Positions 1-8,337 of a stretch of 64,000 bases of DNA are shown piece by piece. The notes beneath the pieces are model-generated. The model worked only from the letters and a program-made list of their open reading frames with translations, made no database searches and was not told where the DNA came from. The stretch comes from Neobacillus ginsengisoli (GTDB taxonomy: Bacteria; Bacillota; Bacilli; Bacillales_B; DSM-18226), in the NCBI RefSeq assembly GCF_030813055.1, contig NZ_JAUSTW010000005.1, positions 248,001 to 312,000 on the forward strand, written 5' to 3'. A program made the translations under genes and the position numbers. Numbering within the stretch: the first letter of the stretch is position 1; the number at the start of each line of letters is the position of its first letter.

Positions 1-19
1 CAAAAAATTCGTCGAACAT
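1..19 (-). CDS. 5' end of a gene running off the window
   Basis: Only the first six codons (MFDEFF) are visible before the window ends. The ATG is preceded by a purine-rich GGGAAAAGGG stretch that could serve as a ribosome site. It lies about 100 bases downstream of two tiny ORFs on the same strand, so it may be the third gene of that group. The product cannot be identified from what is visible. Confidence 0.35.
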
Positions 20-117
20 CCCTTTTCCCTCGCTATTTATGTTTTGGTTTATTTTAGCAGTGAATCATCCAACTTTGATGGTTCTAAATACCCCTTCACC
101 TTGAAAGAAAGTTTATT

Positions 118-285
118 TTATAATCCGCCACAAGATGGATTTCTTTTTTTTGGTTCCTCTGTGTCTTTTGATACAGATTCTAATCCATATCCAGTTGAAC
201 TAATTTCTAATACTTCTTCATTAACCTTACGATTCAAATTAAGCTGTGAATCATCTTTCTTTTCATCCAACTTGAATTTTTCCAT
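118..285 (-). CDS. small hypothetical protein with a C-terminal Cys-Gly-Gly
   Basis: Encodes 55 aa, charged and lysine/glutamate rich (starts MEKFKLDEKKDDSQ), ending in KKRNPSCGGL with a single cysteine five residues from the end. The ATG follows a GGGGGAG ribosome site at good spacing, and the gene starts 28 bases after the stop of the preceding small ORF, so the two are probably cotranscribed. A hydrophilic leader-like body followed by a short Cys/Gly tail resembles ribosomally made peptide precursors, but no modifying enzyme is visible because the window ends. I do not recognise the family. Confidence 0.5.
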   Translation of the reverse strand: MEKFKLDEKKDDSQLNLNRKVNEEVLEISSTGYGLESVSKDTEEPKKRNPSCGGL

Positions 286-313
286 CTCGGAAACTCCCCC
301 ATCCTTTCAGTTT

Positions 314-466
314 CTACTTTTCTTCATTTGGAATTAACGTTTGTGACTCAGTTTTTTCTGAGGTACATGACTTAGAAGAATCCGTAGCAGTCATTTTTTC
401 AACTGCTTGGCCAACTGGGGTTGTTACATTCAATTCATGCTCTGGAAGTCGTTGACTTTTCATCAT
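314..466 (-). CDS. small hypothetical protein, 50 aa
   Basis: Starts with two adjacent ATG codons (MMKSQRLPEHELNV) after a very strong AAAGGAGGG ribosome site. The protein is hydrophilic, rich in Thr/Ser/Glu, with one cysteine (SKSCTSEK) and no membrane segment. It is the first gene of a compact same-strand group with the 55-aa Cys-containing ORF. The shared size, polarity and single Cys suggest the pair is related in function; this is inference. Family not recognised. Confidence 0.5.
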   Translation of the reverse strand: MMKSQRLPEHELNVTTPVGQAVEKMTATDSSKSCTSEKTESQTLIPNEEK

Positions 467-568
467 AGTCCCTCCTTTCCAGTTTTTTTCGTTTCATCTA
501 CCATACTGTTCCCTTAACCATGAAAAGATATTAGATAGAAATTATCACTAGGTTCAAAAACAAAAAAA

Positions 569-603
569 GTAACCCCAAATTCAACGAATGAATCCGGGGT
601 TAC
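569..603 (-). terminator. rho-independent terminator
   Basis: An 8-bp stem GTAACCCC/GGGGTTAC encloses a 19-base loop; on the minus strand it is followed by a T7 run. It insulates the two small ORFs on its left from the ansAB operon. The surrounding 467-773 stretch otherwise holds only this and the ansB terminator. Confidence 0.75.
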
Positions 604-704
604 TATTAATCATAATAGCTCAATTAAACGAAAATTTCTATCTTTTCTTATTTTTCAAAAATATTTTAATAAAATTTCACTATAAAATTATCCGTTTTTA
701 ATAA

Positions 705-739
705 CCAAATGGCCTTGGTTCAGAACCGAGGCCATTTGG
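705..739 (-). terminator. terminator of the ansAB operon
   Basis: A 16-bp near-perfect stem (CCAAATGGCC arm, one G-T wobble) with a 3-base loop begins 35 bases after the ansB stop. The downstream tract on the minus strand is only moderately T-rich, so it may also act as an mRNA 3' stabiliser. Confidence 0.7.
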
Positions 740-773
740 AAACAATAAGTAGTTTTATAGTATTTTAACGAGG

Positions 774-2204
774 TTATTCTCTTTCCAGCAAGGCTGAACC
801 CGCGATTCCGGGATGCGTCATTTCATAAGGATCCAGAATCAAATCAAGCTCCGCTTCCGTCAGTACATCATATTTCAGACACAATTCTCGAATTGGCGCC
901 CCGCTCAAAATTGCCTCTCTTGCAATGCGAGCCGCTACTTCGTACCCAATATGGGGGTTCACCGCTGTGATTACTCCAACGCTTTTATCTACATATTCCT
1001 TTAACCGATCTTCATTTGCTTTTATCCCTTTTACACAGTGGTCTGTGAAAACGCGAAATGCATTATTCATAATGCTAATCGACTGAAGCAGGTTAAATAC
1101 CAGGACCGGTTCCATAACATTTAATTCAAGCTGACCCGCTTCCGATGCAAGGCAAATCGTATGATCATTGCCAATCACTTGGAATGCTACTTGGTTAATG
1201 AGCTCTGCCATAACCGGATTTACCTTTCCGGGCATGATGGAAGAGCCGGGCTGACGGGCCGGTAACGTAATTTCACCTAATCCCGCTCTAGGGCCAGACG
1301 CCATTAAACGCAAGTCATTCGCGATTTTAGACATATTCATCATACATACCTTCAATGCTGCAGATACCTCTGTGTATGCATCCGTATTTTGTGTGGCATC
1401 AACAAGATGTTCGGCACCTACTAGCGGTAACCCGCTTATGTCTGCAAGTTGTTTGATAACGAACTCAATATAACGCGGATCGGCATTTAGTCCTGTACCG
1501 ACTGCTGTCGCACCCATGTTCAATTCATATAAATGTTGGCGAGATTGCTTAATACGCTTGATGTCACGTTCAATAACCCGTCCATATGCTTCAAATTCCT
1601 GACCAAGCCGAATCGGTACAGCATCCTGGAGATGGGTGCGACCCATTTTGATGACATGATTGAATTCTTGAGCTTTTTGTTGGAACATGTTATGCATATC
1701 ATCCATGGTATTCAACAATTTTTCTTGTAGATTTAACACAGCAATATGAATTGCTGTCGGAAATGCATCGTTTGTCGATTGCGACATATTAACATGGGTA
1801 TTAGGGCTGCATTGGGTATAGTCGCCTTTTTCTTTCCCAAGTAATTCAATGGCACGGTTGGCAATGACTTCATTGATATTCATGTTAATCGAAGTGCCGG
1901 CACCGCCTTGGATGGGGTCGACGATAATTTGGTCATGCCATTTTCCGTCAATCAATTCTTCTGCAGCTTTTACAATGACTTCCCCAATTCCGGAATAGAG
2001 ACGTTTAACTTCCATATTCGCCAGTGCAGCTGCTTTTTTTACAATTGCCATTGCTTTGATTAACTCTTCATGGATCCGATATCCAGTGATCGGAAAATTT
2101 TCGACTGCTCGAAGGGTTTGAACTCCGTAATAGGCTTCAACAGGTACTTCCTTTGATCCTAAAAAATCTTTCTCGACCCGCATGTTCTCTTTTGTCGTTG
2201 TCAT
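774..2204 (-). CDS. ansB: aspartate ammonia-lyase (aspartase)
   Basis: Deaminates L-aspartate to fumarate and ammonia, feeding the TCA cycle. The 476-aa length and sequence fit the fumarase/aspartase superfamily: the substrate loop signature GSSIMPGKVNP is present near residues 320-330, and the N-terminal MRVEKDFLGSKEVP and GGAGTSINMN stretches are aspartase-like. The ATG follows GAGGAGAG. It lies 52 bases behind ansA with no terminator between, matching the B. subtilis ansAB operon in which asparagine is hydrolysed and the aspartate then deaminated. It should share AnsR control with ansA. Confidence 0.95.
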   Translation of the reverse strand: MTTTKENMRVEKDFLGSKEVPVEAYYGVQTLRAVENFPITGYRIHEELIKAMAIVKKAAALANMEVKRLYSGIGEVIVKAAEELIDGKWHDQIIVDPIQGGAGTSINMNINEVIANRAIELLGKEKGDYTQCSPNTHVNMSQSTNDAFPTAIHIAVLNLQEKLLNTMDDMHNMFQQKAQEFNHVIKMGRTHLQDAVPIRLGQEFEAYGRVIERDIKRIKQSRQHLYELNMGATAVGTGLNADPRYIEFVIKQLADISGLPLVGAEHLVDATQNTDAYTEVSAALKVCMMNMSKIANDLRLMASGPRAGLGEITLPARQPGSSIMPGKVNPVMAELINQVAFQVIGNDHTICLASEAGQLELNVMEPVLVFNLLQSISIMNNAFRVFTDHCVKGIKANEDRLKEYVDKSVGVITAVNPHIGYEVAARIAREAILSGAPIRELCLKYDVLTEAELDLILDPYEMTHPGIAGSALLERE

Positions 2205-2256
2205 ATTATTCTCTCCTCTATTTAAGGAAAAATTCTGGTACGATCCTATTATACCA

Positions 2257-3261
2257 TTAATCTTCTTTTTCAGCTTTAATGGTTAAATCCTCTGCCAAAG
2301 GAGTTTCAATGATTTCCTTTATTTCTTCTACTTTATTCGTTTGTCCAAGTGCCCACATCAGTTTAGCAACGATTGCTTCCGTGTTCATATCTCCGGATAA
2401 AATAACATGATGCTGTGCGACTTTACGTCCTACTTCATAAAGAAGCAGGTCTTCCCCTTCTTCCAAGCATTGCGTTGTAATCACAACAGCAATTCCCGCT
2501 TCCGTAAGCTCTTGAATTTTCGAAAGCAAGTTCCGTCCCTCAAAAGGTAATCCGCCGTTACCAAAGCTTTCAATAATAATTCCTTTATACAAATTTTTTA
2601 GGGAATCAAATATTTCCGGTTTGGTTCCAGGGTACAATTTCATAAGGAATACATCCGTACATAAATTAGTATTTAGTGAAAGTACGTTCTTAGTGAACGC
2701 ATGTTTCCAATGATATTTCACTTCCCTTTCATTCACATGGGCAACATAGGGATGATTCACACTTTCAAAAGCATCATAGCTTTTAGTTCTCATTTTAACA
2801 GCTCTTGTGCCGATAATAACCCGGCCATCAAAAACGATGAAAACTCCGCCGATATCTTCACAGGCAAATCGAAGAGCATCCGCAACATTTTTCTTTGCAT
2901 CGGTTTTTTTGAAACTGATCGGAACCTGTGAGCCGGTTAACACAACTGGCTTACCCAGGCCTTGAAGCATATATGAAAGCGCGGCTGATGTATAAGCCAA
3001 CGTATCTGTCCCATGTGTAATCACAAATCCGTCGTAGGCATCATATTGTTTATAAACGGCATTAGCGATTTCTACCCAATGCTCGGGCTGCATGTTGGTA
3101 CTATCAATGTTCATTAAGATTTGTGAGTCAATTTTTAAATTTTGTGATGAATTAGGTAAATAATGAAGCAGTTCCTCAGCGGATAAACCGGGAACGAGCC
3201 CTTCATTTCCTTCAACAGATGCGATGGTTCCACCGGTAGCAAGTAATAATATTTTCTTCAT
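2257..3261 (-). CDS. ansA: L-asparaginase, type I
   Basis: Hydrolyses L-asparagine to aspartate and ammonia. The N-terminal [11 protein letters not shown] carries the first catalytic threonine, and [15 protein letters not shown] carries the second Thr-Asp pair. The product is 334 aa when started at the ATG of MKKILLL, which is preceded by GGAG at 9 bases; a start five codons earlier would lie over that ribosome site. First gene of the ansAB operon, divergent from ansR, with a good vegetative promoter upstream. Confidence 0.93.
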   Translation of the reverse strand: MKKILLLATGGTIASVEGNEGLVPGLSAEELLHYLPNSSQNLKIDSQILMNIDSTNMQPEHWVEIANAVYKQYDAYDGFVITHGTDTLAYTSAALSYMLQGLGKPVVLTGSQVPISFKKTDAKKNVADALRFACEDIGGVFIVFDGRVIIGTRAVKMRTKSYDAFESVNHPYVAHVNEREVKYHWKHAFTKNVLSLNTNLCTDVFLMKLYPGTKPEIFDSLKNLYKGIIIESFGNGGLPFEGRNLLSKIQELTEAGIAVVITTQCLEEGEDLLLYEVGRKVAQHHVILSGDMNTEAIVAKLMWALGQTNKVEEIKEIIETPLAEDLTIKAEKED

Positions 3262-3300
3262 AAGCAACATCTCCATAGAGTGAAAAATTGTTTTTGTTTT

Positions 3301-3412
3301 CGCGTAATGCGTACTTATATTACTTATTATAGAACTAAATACGGATAAATCAATACTTTGTATTCGATTCGCGTACTTTTTTCTTTTCTGGTCTATTTTC
3401 CTATGCTATAAT
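3301..3412. promoter_or_regulatory. ansR/ansAB divergent promoter region
   Basis: On the minus strand TTGATT (3348-3353) and TATAAT (3326-3331) with a 16-base spacer form the ansA promoter. On the plus strand TATAAT (3407-3412) is the likely ansR -10. Two related sequences, CGCGTAATGCG at 3301-3311 and CGATTCGCG at 3365-3373, flank the ansA promoter and are imperfect dyads sharing the CG...GCG frame. They are candidate AnsR operators; that assignment is inference. Confidence 0.6.
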
Positions 3413-3446
3413 GAGTTCAATATTAAAGAGATGGAGTTTGAGACGA

Positions 3447-3815
3447 ATGCTGCAACGTTTATCCGAATTAAGAAAAGAACGAAAATGGTCCTTGCAAGAT
3501 ACTGCAGATCAACTTGGGATTGCGAAAAGTACCTATGCCGGGTACGAATCCGGGTACCGTGAACCTTCATTACAATCATTATCGCAATTAGCGGATTTAT
3601 TTGCTACATCAGTAGATTATATATTGGGTAGAACAGAAGAATTGCAACAGGACCAAGGACATATAGAGATTACAGACTTCTTCAAAAGCTTTGAACATAC
3701 ACTCTCAATAGACGGTGAACCGCTATCAGCCGATGAATTAATGGACTTTGTAGCCTTTGTGAGGGTAAAAAGAGATTTAAGGTCCAAAGAGATGAAGAAT
3801 GGGCAGTCATCTTAA
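3447..3815 (+). CDS. ansR: AnsR-type XRE-family repressor
   Basis: A 122-aa protein with an N-terminal Xre/Cro helix-turn-helix at about residues 3-58 (LSELRKERKWSLQDTADQLG then AKSTYAGYESGYREPS) and a short acidic C-terminal tail. In B. subtilis AnsR represses ansAB until aspartate or asparagine is present, and the divergent position here fits. An upstream ATG at 3411 would lie inside the -10 hexamer, so the start is set at the ATG preceded by GGAG at 3433. A terminator follows. Confidence 0.88.
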   Translation: MLQRLSELRKERKWSLQDTADQLGIAKSTYAGYESGYREPSLQSLSQLADLFATSVDYILGRTEELQQDQGHIEITDFFKSFEHTLSIDGEPLSADELMDFVAFVRVKRDLRSKEMKNGQSS

Positions 3816-3856
3816 ATAGAAGTATAAATAGGTTATCCAAAAATATAAACAAAAAG

Positions 3857-3893
3857 ATGGCAGATGAGAATGAAGAAAGATCTCTACTGCCAT
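3857..3893 (+). terminator. ansR terminator
   Basis: ATGGCAG/CTGCCAT stem with a longer imperfect extension, followed by TATTTTT. It sits between the ends of the convergent ansR and gerC genes. Confidence 0.7.
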
Positions 3894-3962
3894 TATTTTT
3901 CAAATTATTTATTCAATGAACTATTGCTGATTTTACTTAAAAACCATAAAAATTTATTGTGA

Positions 3963-5171
3963 CTAATTCAAGCCTGACGTCCCATAGTCCTTGATGGTTA
4001 TTTTCACATCATACCGGATCGGAACTTTACTAAAGGTTTGATCCCACTCTTTCTTAACCTTTTCCCACTCTTTAGGATATTCAATTCTCATTCTGTTACC
4101 GAATCCTGAAACGTCTAGTTTATATTCCTGTTGTGTTTTGTTTAATACATTTTTCATCAAGCGCTTCACTTCTTTTTCAGTAGCTTTTTCTGCTTTTTTT
4201 AAAAAATCATTTTTAAAGAGGTTCTCCGAAACTACCCAATTTTCAGAAATACGACCTTCGGACTCAATTTTTACATGAAAAGAAATTTTGTTTCCATCAA
4301 CATGTGGTTGAATATGACTTTTCATTGATTCTATTTCGTATACGATGGGCTGTCCTGTCTTTCCATCAAAGCTTTTCACTAAACCGCCTTTACCCTTTCC
4401 CGTTAGCCATGTTAAACCCTCTATTTCCTTTTCATTCAAAAAACCACGTAGTTTTTTTGTCTTTCCGTCAATAACAGCACCTCCTGCAAATTTTACTTTT
4501 CCCTTTCCTGAGTTGAGATTTTGCAAAAGAAAACTGGATCCGGATTGTAGCTTAGCGTCTAATTTAATAAGTGAAATAGGAGGCAAAATTCTTGTTGTTC
4601 TATATCTATTTTCTACCATTCCAAACAGGCGAAATGCAGGGACTTCTCCTGCTTTCTTTGATACTAGTGTATTGCTAGCTCTCCCTCTGCTAATGAAGAT
4701 AAGGCAGCTTGGTCTAAAATCATTATCCCGAAGATATAGATTAAGTAATTGTTTTAAACTATACGTTTGTGCAAGGTTTTCACCGATTACAATGACTTTC
4801 ATTTGACTGGCATGAAAAGGATGGTCCATTCTTAATGATAATTCACGAACCTCTTGAAGGTTGGAGTCTCCCGTTTCAGAAATATTTTCATATGATTGTT
4901 GCTGCGATCCCCCTTCTTTACCCATTGAACTTGCAATTTGTGAGGTAATAACTTGATAAGTTGCCGTAAACTGAGCTTTTTTTGAATCCCCTTCGGTTTG
5001 TTCATTTACCTTATCCTCTTTGTTTGATTTCTTAGCTCTATCGAGTGCCACCCCTACACCTATGCTTAGCTCTTCAATTTCATGACTGCTCCAACAGCCT
5101 GTAAGAGAAAAGAGTAAAAAGACAGATAGCAACCCTAAGAGAAATCGTCCATTTTTATGATTTGACTTCAT
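3963..5171 (-). CDS. spore germination lipoprotein, GerC family
   Basis: The C subunit of a GerA-type nutrient receptor, anchored on the outer face of the inner spore membrane. A signal peptide (FLLGLLSVFLLFSLTG) ends in a lipobox LTGC, and the remaining ~370 aa match Ger(x)C architecture, with a conserved WSSHEIEELSIGVGVALD start. The ATG chosen overlaps the gerB stop as ATGA and follows AAGGAAG; an in-frame ATG six codons earlier is less likely. Which germinant the receptor recognises cannot be told from sequence. Confidence 0.9.
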   Translation of the reverse strand: MKSNHKNGRFLLGLLSVFLLFSLTGCWSSHEIEELSIGVGVALDRAKKSNKEDKVNEQTEGDSKKAQFTATYQVITSQIASSMGKEGGSQQQSYENISETGDSNLQEVRELSLRMDHPFHASQMKVIVIGENLAQTYSLKQLLNLYLRDNDFRPSCLIFISRGRASNTLVSKKAGEVPAFRLFGMVENRYRTTRILPPISLIKLDAKLQSGSSFLLQNLNSGKGKVKFAGGAVIDGKTKKLRGFLNEKEIEGLTWLTGKGKGGLVKSFDGKTGQPIVYEIESMKSHIQPHVDGNKISFHVKIESEGRISENWVVSENLFKNDFLKKAEKATEKEVKRLMKNVLNKTQQEYKLDVSGFGNRMRIEYPKEWEKVKKEWDQTFSKVPIRYDVKITIKDYGTSGLN

Positions 5172-6259
5172 TGTTTTCTTCCTTTCCATCTTGCGATAAT
5201 GAGAAGGGGAAGAGGGAGTAAACCAAATAAAAACAAGGCAAAATTGCCAATCATATCCCCAAGCTTAAATAGATAATTGATATTTTTGGGGGTCATGGAA
5301 ATGACGTAAATAAGAGGAAGTAAGCCATACATAAATGAACGAACGTTTTTATTCGAAAGTTGAGCAAGTCCTACAGTAGCAACGTAAAAGCTGATGGTAA
5401 AGGTAGTAAACATTTGCATAATCCATACCACCAGCAATAAAGAATCAAACCGTTCAAAGATCAAACCGGTTAACTCAAAACTTCGTATTAAATCAAGTGT
5501 TGGCCATGTTCTCGTGACCACTTCATCGACGGATAATGCGCCGATGACCATCACAACGGTTATCACATAAAAAATCAATGGAACGGAAACCCCAATTAAA
5601 ACGCTTTTTATTGCTTTGTTTGGATTTTGCATATATGCCATAATGACCAGCAGGACTTCAGGACCAGTAAATGCTAGAGTCGTCGCCTTTACCCCTTTTA
5701 ACACAGGAATGATTCCAGTTCCTAATACCGGACGTAAATTATCGATCTCAAATATTCTTAGGCTCATGAAGGCTACCAGCAAAAAAAGGAAAATTGTAAT
5801 AGGTAATACAATTTCAAAAAGTCGGGCAATCGGGTTGATACCGCCCAGAATCAGATAAAGACCTACCCACATAAATGTCATCATAATTGCCCATAAAGGG
5901 GTTTCTTCCAGCAACAAATACCTTACTACTTCCGCCATTGAACGGAGTTGAAACCCTGAAGTTAAAAGAAAATAACATACTATAAGTAAACTAAGGAACC
6001 CGCCAACCCATTTCCCCACAATTTCTTGACTGTATTGATAAAAGGTTTTTTGGGGAAACTGCTGGCATAATTTGGCCATAATCACAGCTGCGATTATCGC
6101 AAACAGTCCGCCTAAAAATACGGTTATCCATACATCTGGTGTTTGAACCTTCTCTGCAGCTGCTCTAGGGAGGGTGAGGATTCCTGAACCAAGTATATAG
6201 TTGCTGATGATAACAGCAACTTGTGCTGTGGTAATTCGATCTTTTGGACTGACAATCAC
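5168..6259 (-). CDS. spore germination permease-like protein, GerB family
   Basis: 363 aa with about ten hydrophobic segments of the APC/LeuT-like GerAB fold, including the N-terminal ISNYILGSGILTLPRAAAEK that resembles the substrate-binding unwound helix of APC transporters. It is the B subunit, the likely germinant-binding protein. The start is GTG, preceded by AAGGGAAG at 8 bases. It follows gerA by 24 bases and overlaps gerC by four, so the three are translated from one message. Confidence 0.9.
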   Translation of the reverse strand: MIVSPKDRITTAQVAVIISNYILGSGILTLPRAAAEKVQTPDVWITVFLGGLFAIIAAVIMAKLCQQFPQKTFYQYSQEIVGKWVGGFLSLLIVCYFLLTSGFQLRSMAEVVRYLLLEETPLWAIMMTFMWVGLYLILGGINPIARLFEIVLPITIFLFLLVAFMSLRIFEIDNLRPVLGTGIIPVLKGVKATTLAFTGPEVLLVIMAYMQNPNKAIKSVLIGVSVPLIFYVITVVMVIGALSVDEVVTRTWPTLDLIRSFELTGLIFERFDSLLLVVWIMQMFTTFTISFYVATVGLAQLSNKNVRSFMYGLLPLIYVISMTPKNINYLFKLGDMIGNFALFLFGLLPLPLLIIARWKGRKQ

Positions 6260-6283
6260 CCTTTCATCTTCCCTTCAAAGTAG

Positions 6284-7864
6284 TTATCCTTTACGTATAG
6301 GATCTTTGGTATCCATCATCCTTGGACGTCTTTTCATCATCATAAGGGGCATGCGGACCATTAAATCTTTCCATTCGCTTAAACGATAAGGAAAGGCTGG
6401 ACTCATATAAGGCACACCAAAGCTTTTTAGTTTCACTAAATGAATGGTCATAAAAAGGAAAAATAGAATGACTCCATATAATCCAAATATGGCCGCACAA
6501 AGCATGGCCACGAAGCGAAGAATACGTAATGAAATCCCTGCACTATATTGAGGAATGGAAAACGATGAAATCGCAGTTAACGCCACTACAATCACCAAAA
6601 TGGGGCTAACAATCCCTGCTTGTACAGCAGCTTCACCGATGATTAACCCACCGACAATTCCCATTGCTGGACCAATTGGCTTCGGTAACCGGAGTCCGGC
6701 TTCCCTCAAAATTTCGATCGATATTTCCATAAATAATGCTTCGATTAGTGCCGGAAATGGAACATTGGATCTCGCCCCTATAATGGATATGGCTAACTTA
6801 GTAGGAATCAATCCTGGATGAAACGAGATAAAAGCAATATACAAAGCAGGTGTAAAAAGAGCCAGAGTCGCTGCCAGGTAACGAAGTAAACGGATGAATG
6901 TTCCAGGAATCCACCTTTCATAATAGTCTTCCGGTGATTGTAACATCATGCTAAAGGTGACCGGAACAATCAAAGCGAAGGGTGTCCCATCCAACAAGAT
7001 CGCAACGCGTCCTTCCATCAAGCCACTGATAACCCTGTCGGGACGCTCCGTATTCTGTACTTGTGGAAAAGGACTAAGATAATTATCTTCTATTAGCTGC
7101 TCTACATAACCGGATTCGGGAACATCATCTATATTAATTTTCTTAATTCTTTCCTTGACTTCATCTACCAAATCAGAATCAGCAATTTCGCTAATATAGA
7201 CGATAACGAGGTCTTTTTTGGCACGCTCTCCAACTTGAAAATGAATAATCGATAGGTTGCGATTATCCCCATGCTGCCGCAAAAGAGCAGTATTATCGCT
7301 TAACGTCTCAGTGAACCCTACCCTTGGCCCCCTTACCAACGCTTCCGAAACCGGTTCTTCGATACTTCGTGACTTCCCTTTGGTTGTACCGAGAATTAGC
7401 ACTTCTGACACCTGATCCACTAACAATGCGGTTGATCCTGTCAATACTTTGGAAACTAATACGTTTAAGTCTTGTATTTCTATTAGCTCACTAATCGAGA
7501 GGGCTTCATTTTTAATAAAATCCTTTAAATCGCTCCCTTTCACGCCAGCTTGCTCACGATTATACCTCGTTGGAAAATCTTCCATAAGCGTTTTCAAAAT
7601 ATATTTTTCTATAAGTTCTTTATCTGAAAGACCATCGATAAAAATGATTGCCGCCCGAATACCTGTATTCCCTATATAAAATTCCCGAAAGTGAACATCC
7701 GAGTTATGACCGATTTCTAGCTTGACACGTTCCAGGTCTAAGGAGAGTTCACCGATAAAATGAGTGGCAGACTCTTGTGGGGGATCAGTTTCCTGAGTTG
7801 AATCAAGTTGATATTCATGCTTTTTGAGATGTCTACTCTTAAATTTTAGTCCTTTCATTTTCAT
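6284..7864 (-). CDS. spore germination protein, GerA family
   Basis: 526 aa: a hydrophilic N-terminal domain of about 280 residues ([20 protein letters not shown] start) and a C-terminal membrane region with four to five segments. [20 protein letters not shown] is the characteristic GerA-family stretch. GerA subunits assemble into the receptor that acts as a germinant-gated channel. AGGAGG lies 4 bases before the chosen ATG and 10 bases before a second in-frame ATG two codons on; either could be used. A start further upstream would overlap the tiny ORF ahead of it. Confidence 0.92.
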   Translation of the reverse strand: MKMKGLKFKSRHLKKHEYQLDSTQETDPPQESATHFIGELSLDLERVKLEIGHNSDVHFREFYIGNTGIRAAIIFIDGLSDKELIEKYILKTLMEDFPTRYNREQAGVKGSDLKDFIKNEALSISELIEIQDLNVLVSKVLTGSTALLVDQVSEVLILGTTKGKSRSIEEPVSEALVRGPRVGFTETLSDNTALLRQHGDNRNLSIIHFQVGERAKKDLVIVYISEIADSDLVDEVKERIKKINIDDVPESGYVEQLIEDNYLSPFPQVQNTERPDRVISGLMEGRVAILLDGTPFALIVPVTFSMMLQSPEDYYERWIPGTFIRLLRYLAATLALFTPALYIAFISFHPGLIPTKLAISIIGARSNVPFPALIEALFMEISIEILREAGLRLPKPIGPAMGIVGGLIIGEAAVQAGIVSPILVIVVALTAISSFSIPQYSAGISLRILRFVAMLCAAIFGLYGVILFFLFMTIHLVKLKSFGVPYMSPAFPYRLSEWKDLMVRMPLMMMKRRPRMMDTKDPIRKG

Positions 7865-7872
7865 CGGTCCTC

Positions 7873-7989
7873 CTATGTTGAGCGGATCCACTTAAACAGT
7901 CTGGATATCACAAAAGGTATGAAAAATGTTACAAATGCCTGTATAAAAACTTCCCATTCCGGAAGATAAGAAACAATCGATTTCCACAA
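7873..7989 (-). CDS. putative tiny membrane subunit of the germinant receptor (GerD-type)
   Basis: A short frame with no ATG: from TTG it gives 38 aa ([18 protein letters not shown]..., ending RLFKWIRST); from a GTG three codons earlier, 41 aa. It has one hydrophobic helix flanked by aromatic and basic residues. AAAGGG lies 8 bases before the TTG, and the stop TAG overlaps the ATAGGAGG ribosome site of gerA, so translation is likely coupled. Several Bacillus ger operons carry a small extra D gene; assignment here rests on position and topology only, not on recognised homology. Confidence 0.5.
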   Translation of the reverse strand: MWKSIVSYLPEWEVFIQAFVTFFIPFVISRLFKWIRST

Positions 7990-8143
7990 TACCCTCACCC
8001 TTTAAATTCTTTTATCAGCAGTAGAAATCTTAAAAGGATACTATTTCAATTAGTTAAGAGTTCATAAATTCTTAAGTAGTATTATTTGGTATTCCTTCCT
8101 TATATATTCAAAATTTTTGATTGCTCCCTATTTTGTAAATAGA

Positions 8144-8188
8144 AAACCCCGTTACCAAAAGTGGTTATATCTTTTGGTAACGGGGTTT
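8144..8188. terminator. strong hairpin terminator
   Basis: A 17-bp perfect stem (AAACCCCGTTACCAAAA arm) with an 11-base loop. Tracts on both sides are moderately T-rich. It ends the MFS gene/small-peptide transcript from the right and isolates the ger operon promoter region (7990-8143). Confidence 0.8.
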
Positions 8189-8198
8189 ATGATCTTCT

Positions 8199-8321
8199 TT
8201 AATTAAAATTCCTGATTCCTTTGTTAAACATGACCACGATGGAAATGACTACGATGATTGAACTAAAGACGATTAAGGTCGCAATTTCTCCAATCAAGGA
8301 TAAAAGGATGCAATGAGGCAT
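8199..8321 (-). CDS. possible single-pass membrane micropeptide
   Basis: Up to 40 aa from ATG; the core IGEIATLIVFSSIIVVISIV is a clean transmembrane helix followed by VMFNKGIRNFN. The first residues overlap the hairpin that ends the MFS gene and no convincing ribosome site precedes the ATG; an internal TTG at 8297 is an alternative. It shares the end-of-helix VMFNK motif with the better supported micropeptide at 61700-61792, which is the main reason to list it. Confidence 0.3.
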   Translation of the reverse strand: MPHCILLSLIGEIATLIVFSSIIVVISIVVMFNKGIRNFN

Positions 8322-8327
8322 CCTTTT
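8302..8327 (-). terminator. hairpin after the MFS transporter gene
   Basis: AAAAGGATGC/GCATCCTTTT, a perfect 10-bp stem with a 6-base loop starting 11 bases after the MFS stop codon. Confidence 0.7.
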
Positions 8328-8337
8328 AAGCATAAAT

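Noticed and set aside
44..337. A 97-codon plus-strand open frame
   Set aside because: It is antisense to the two small minus-strand ORFs, which have strong ribosome sites; the frame itself has none and an implausible Phe/Ser-rich composition.
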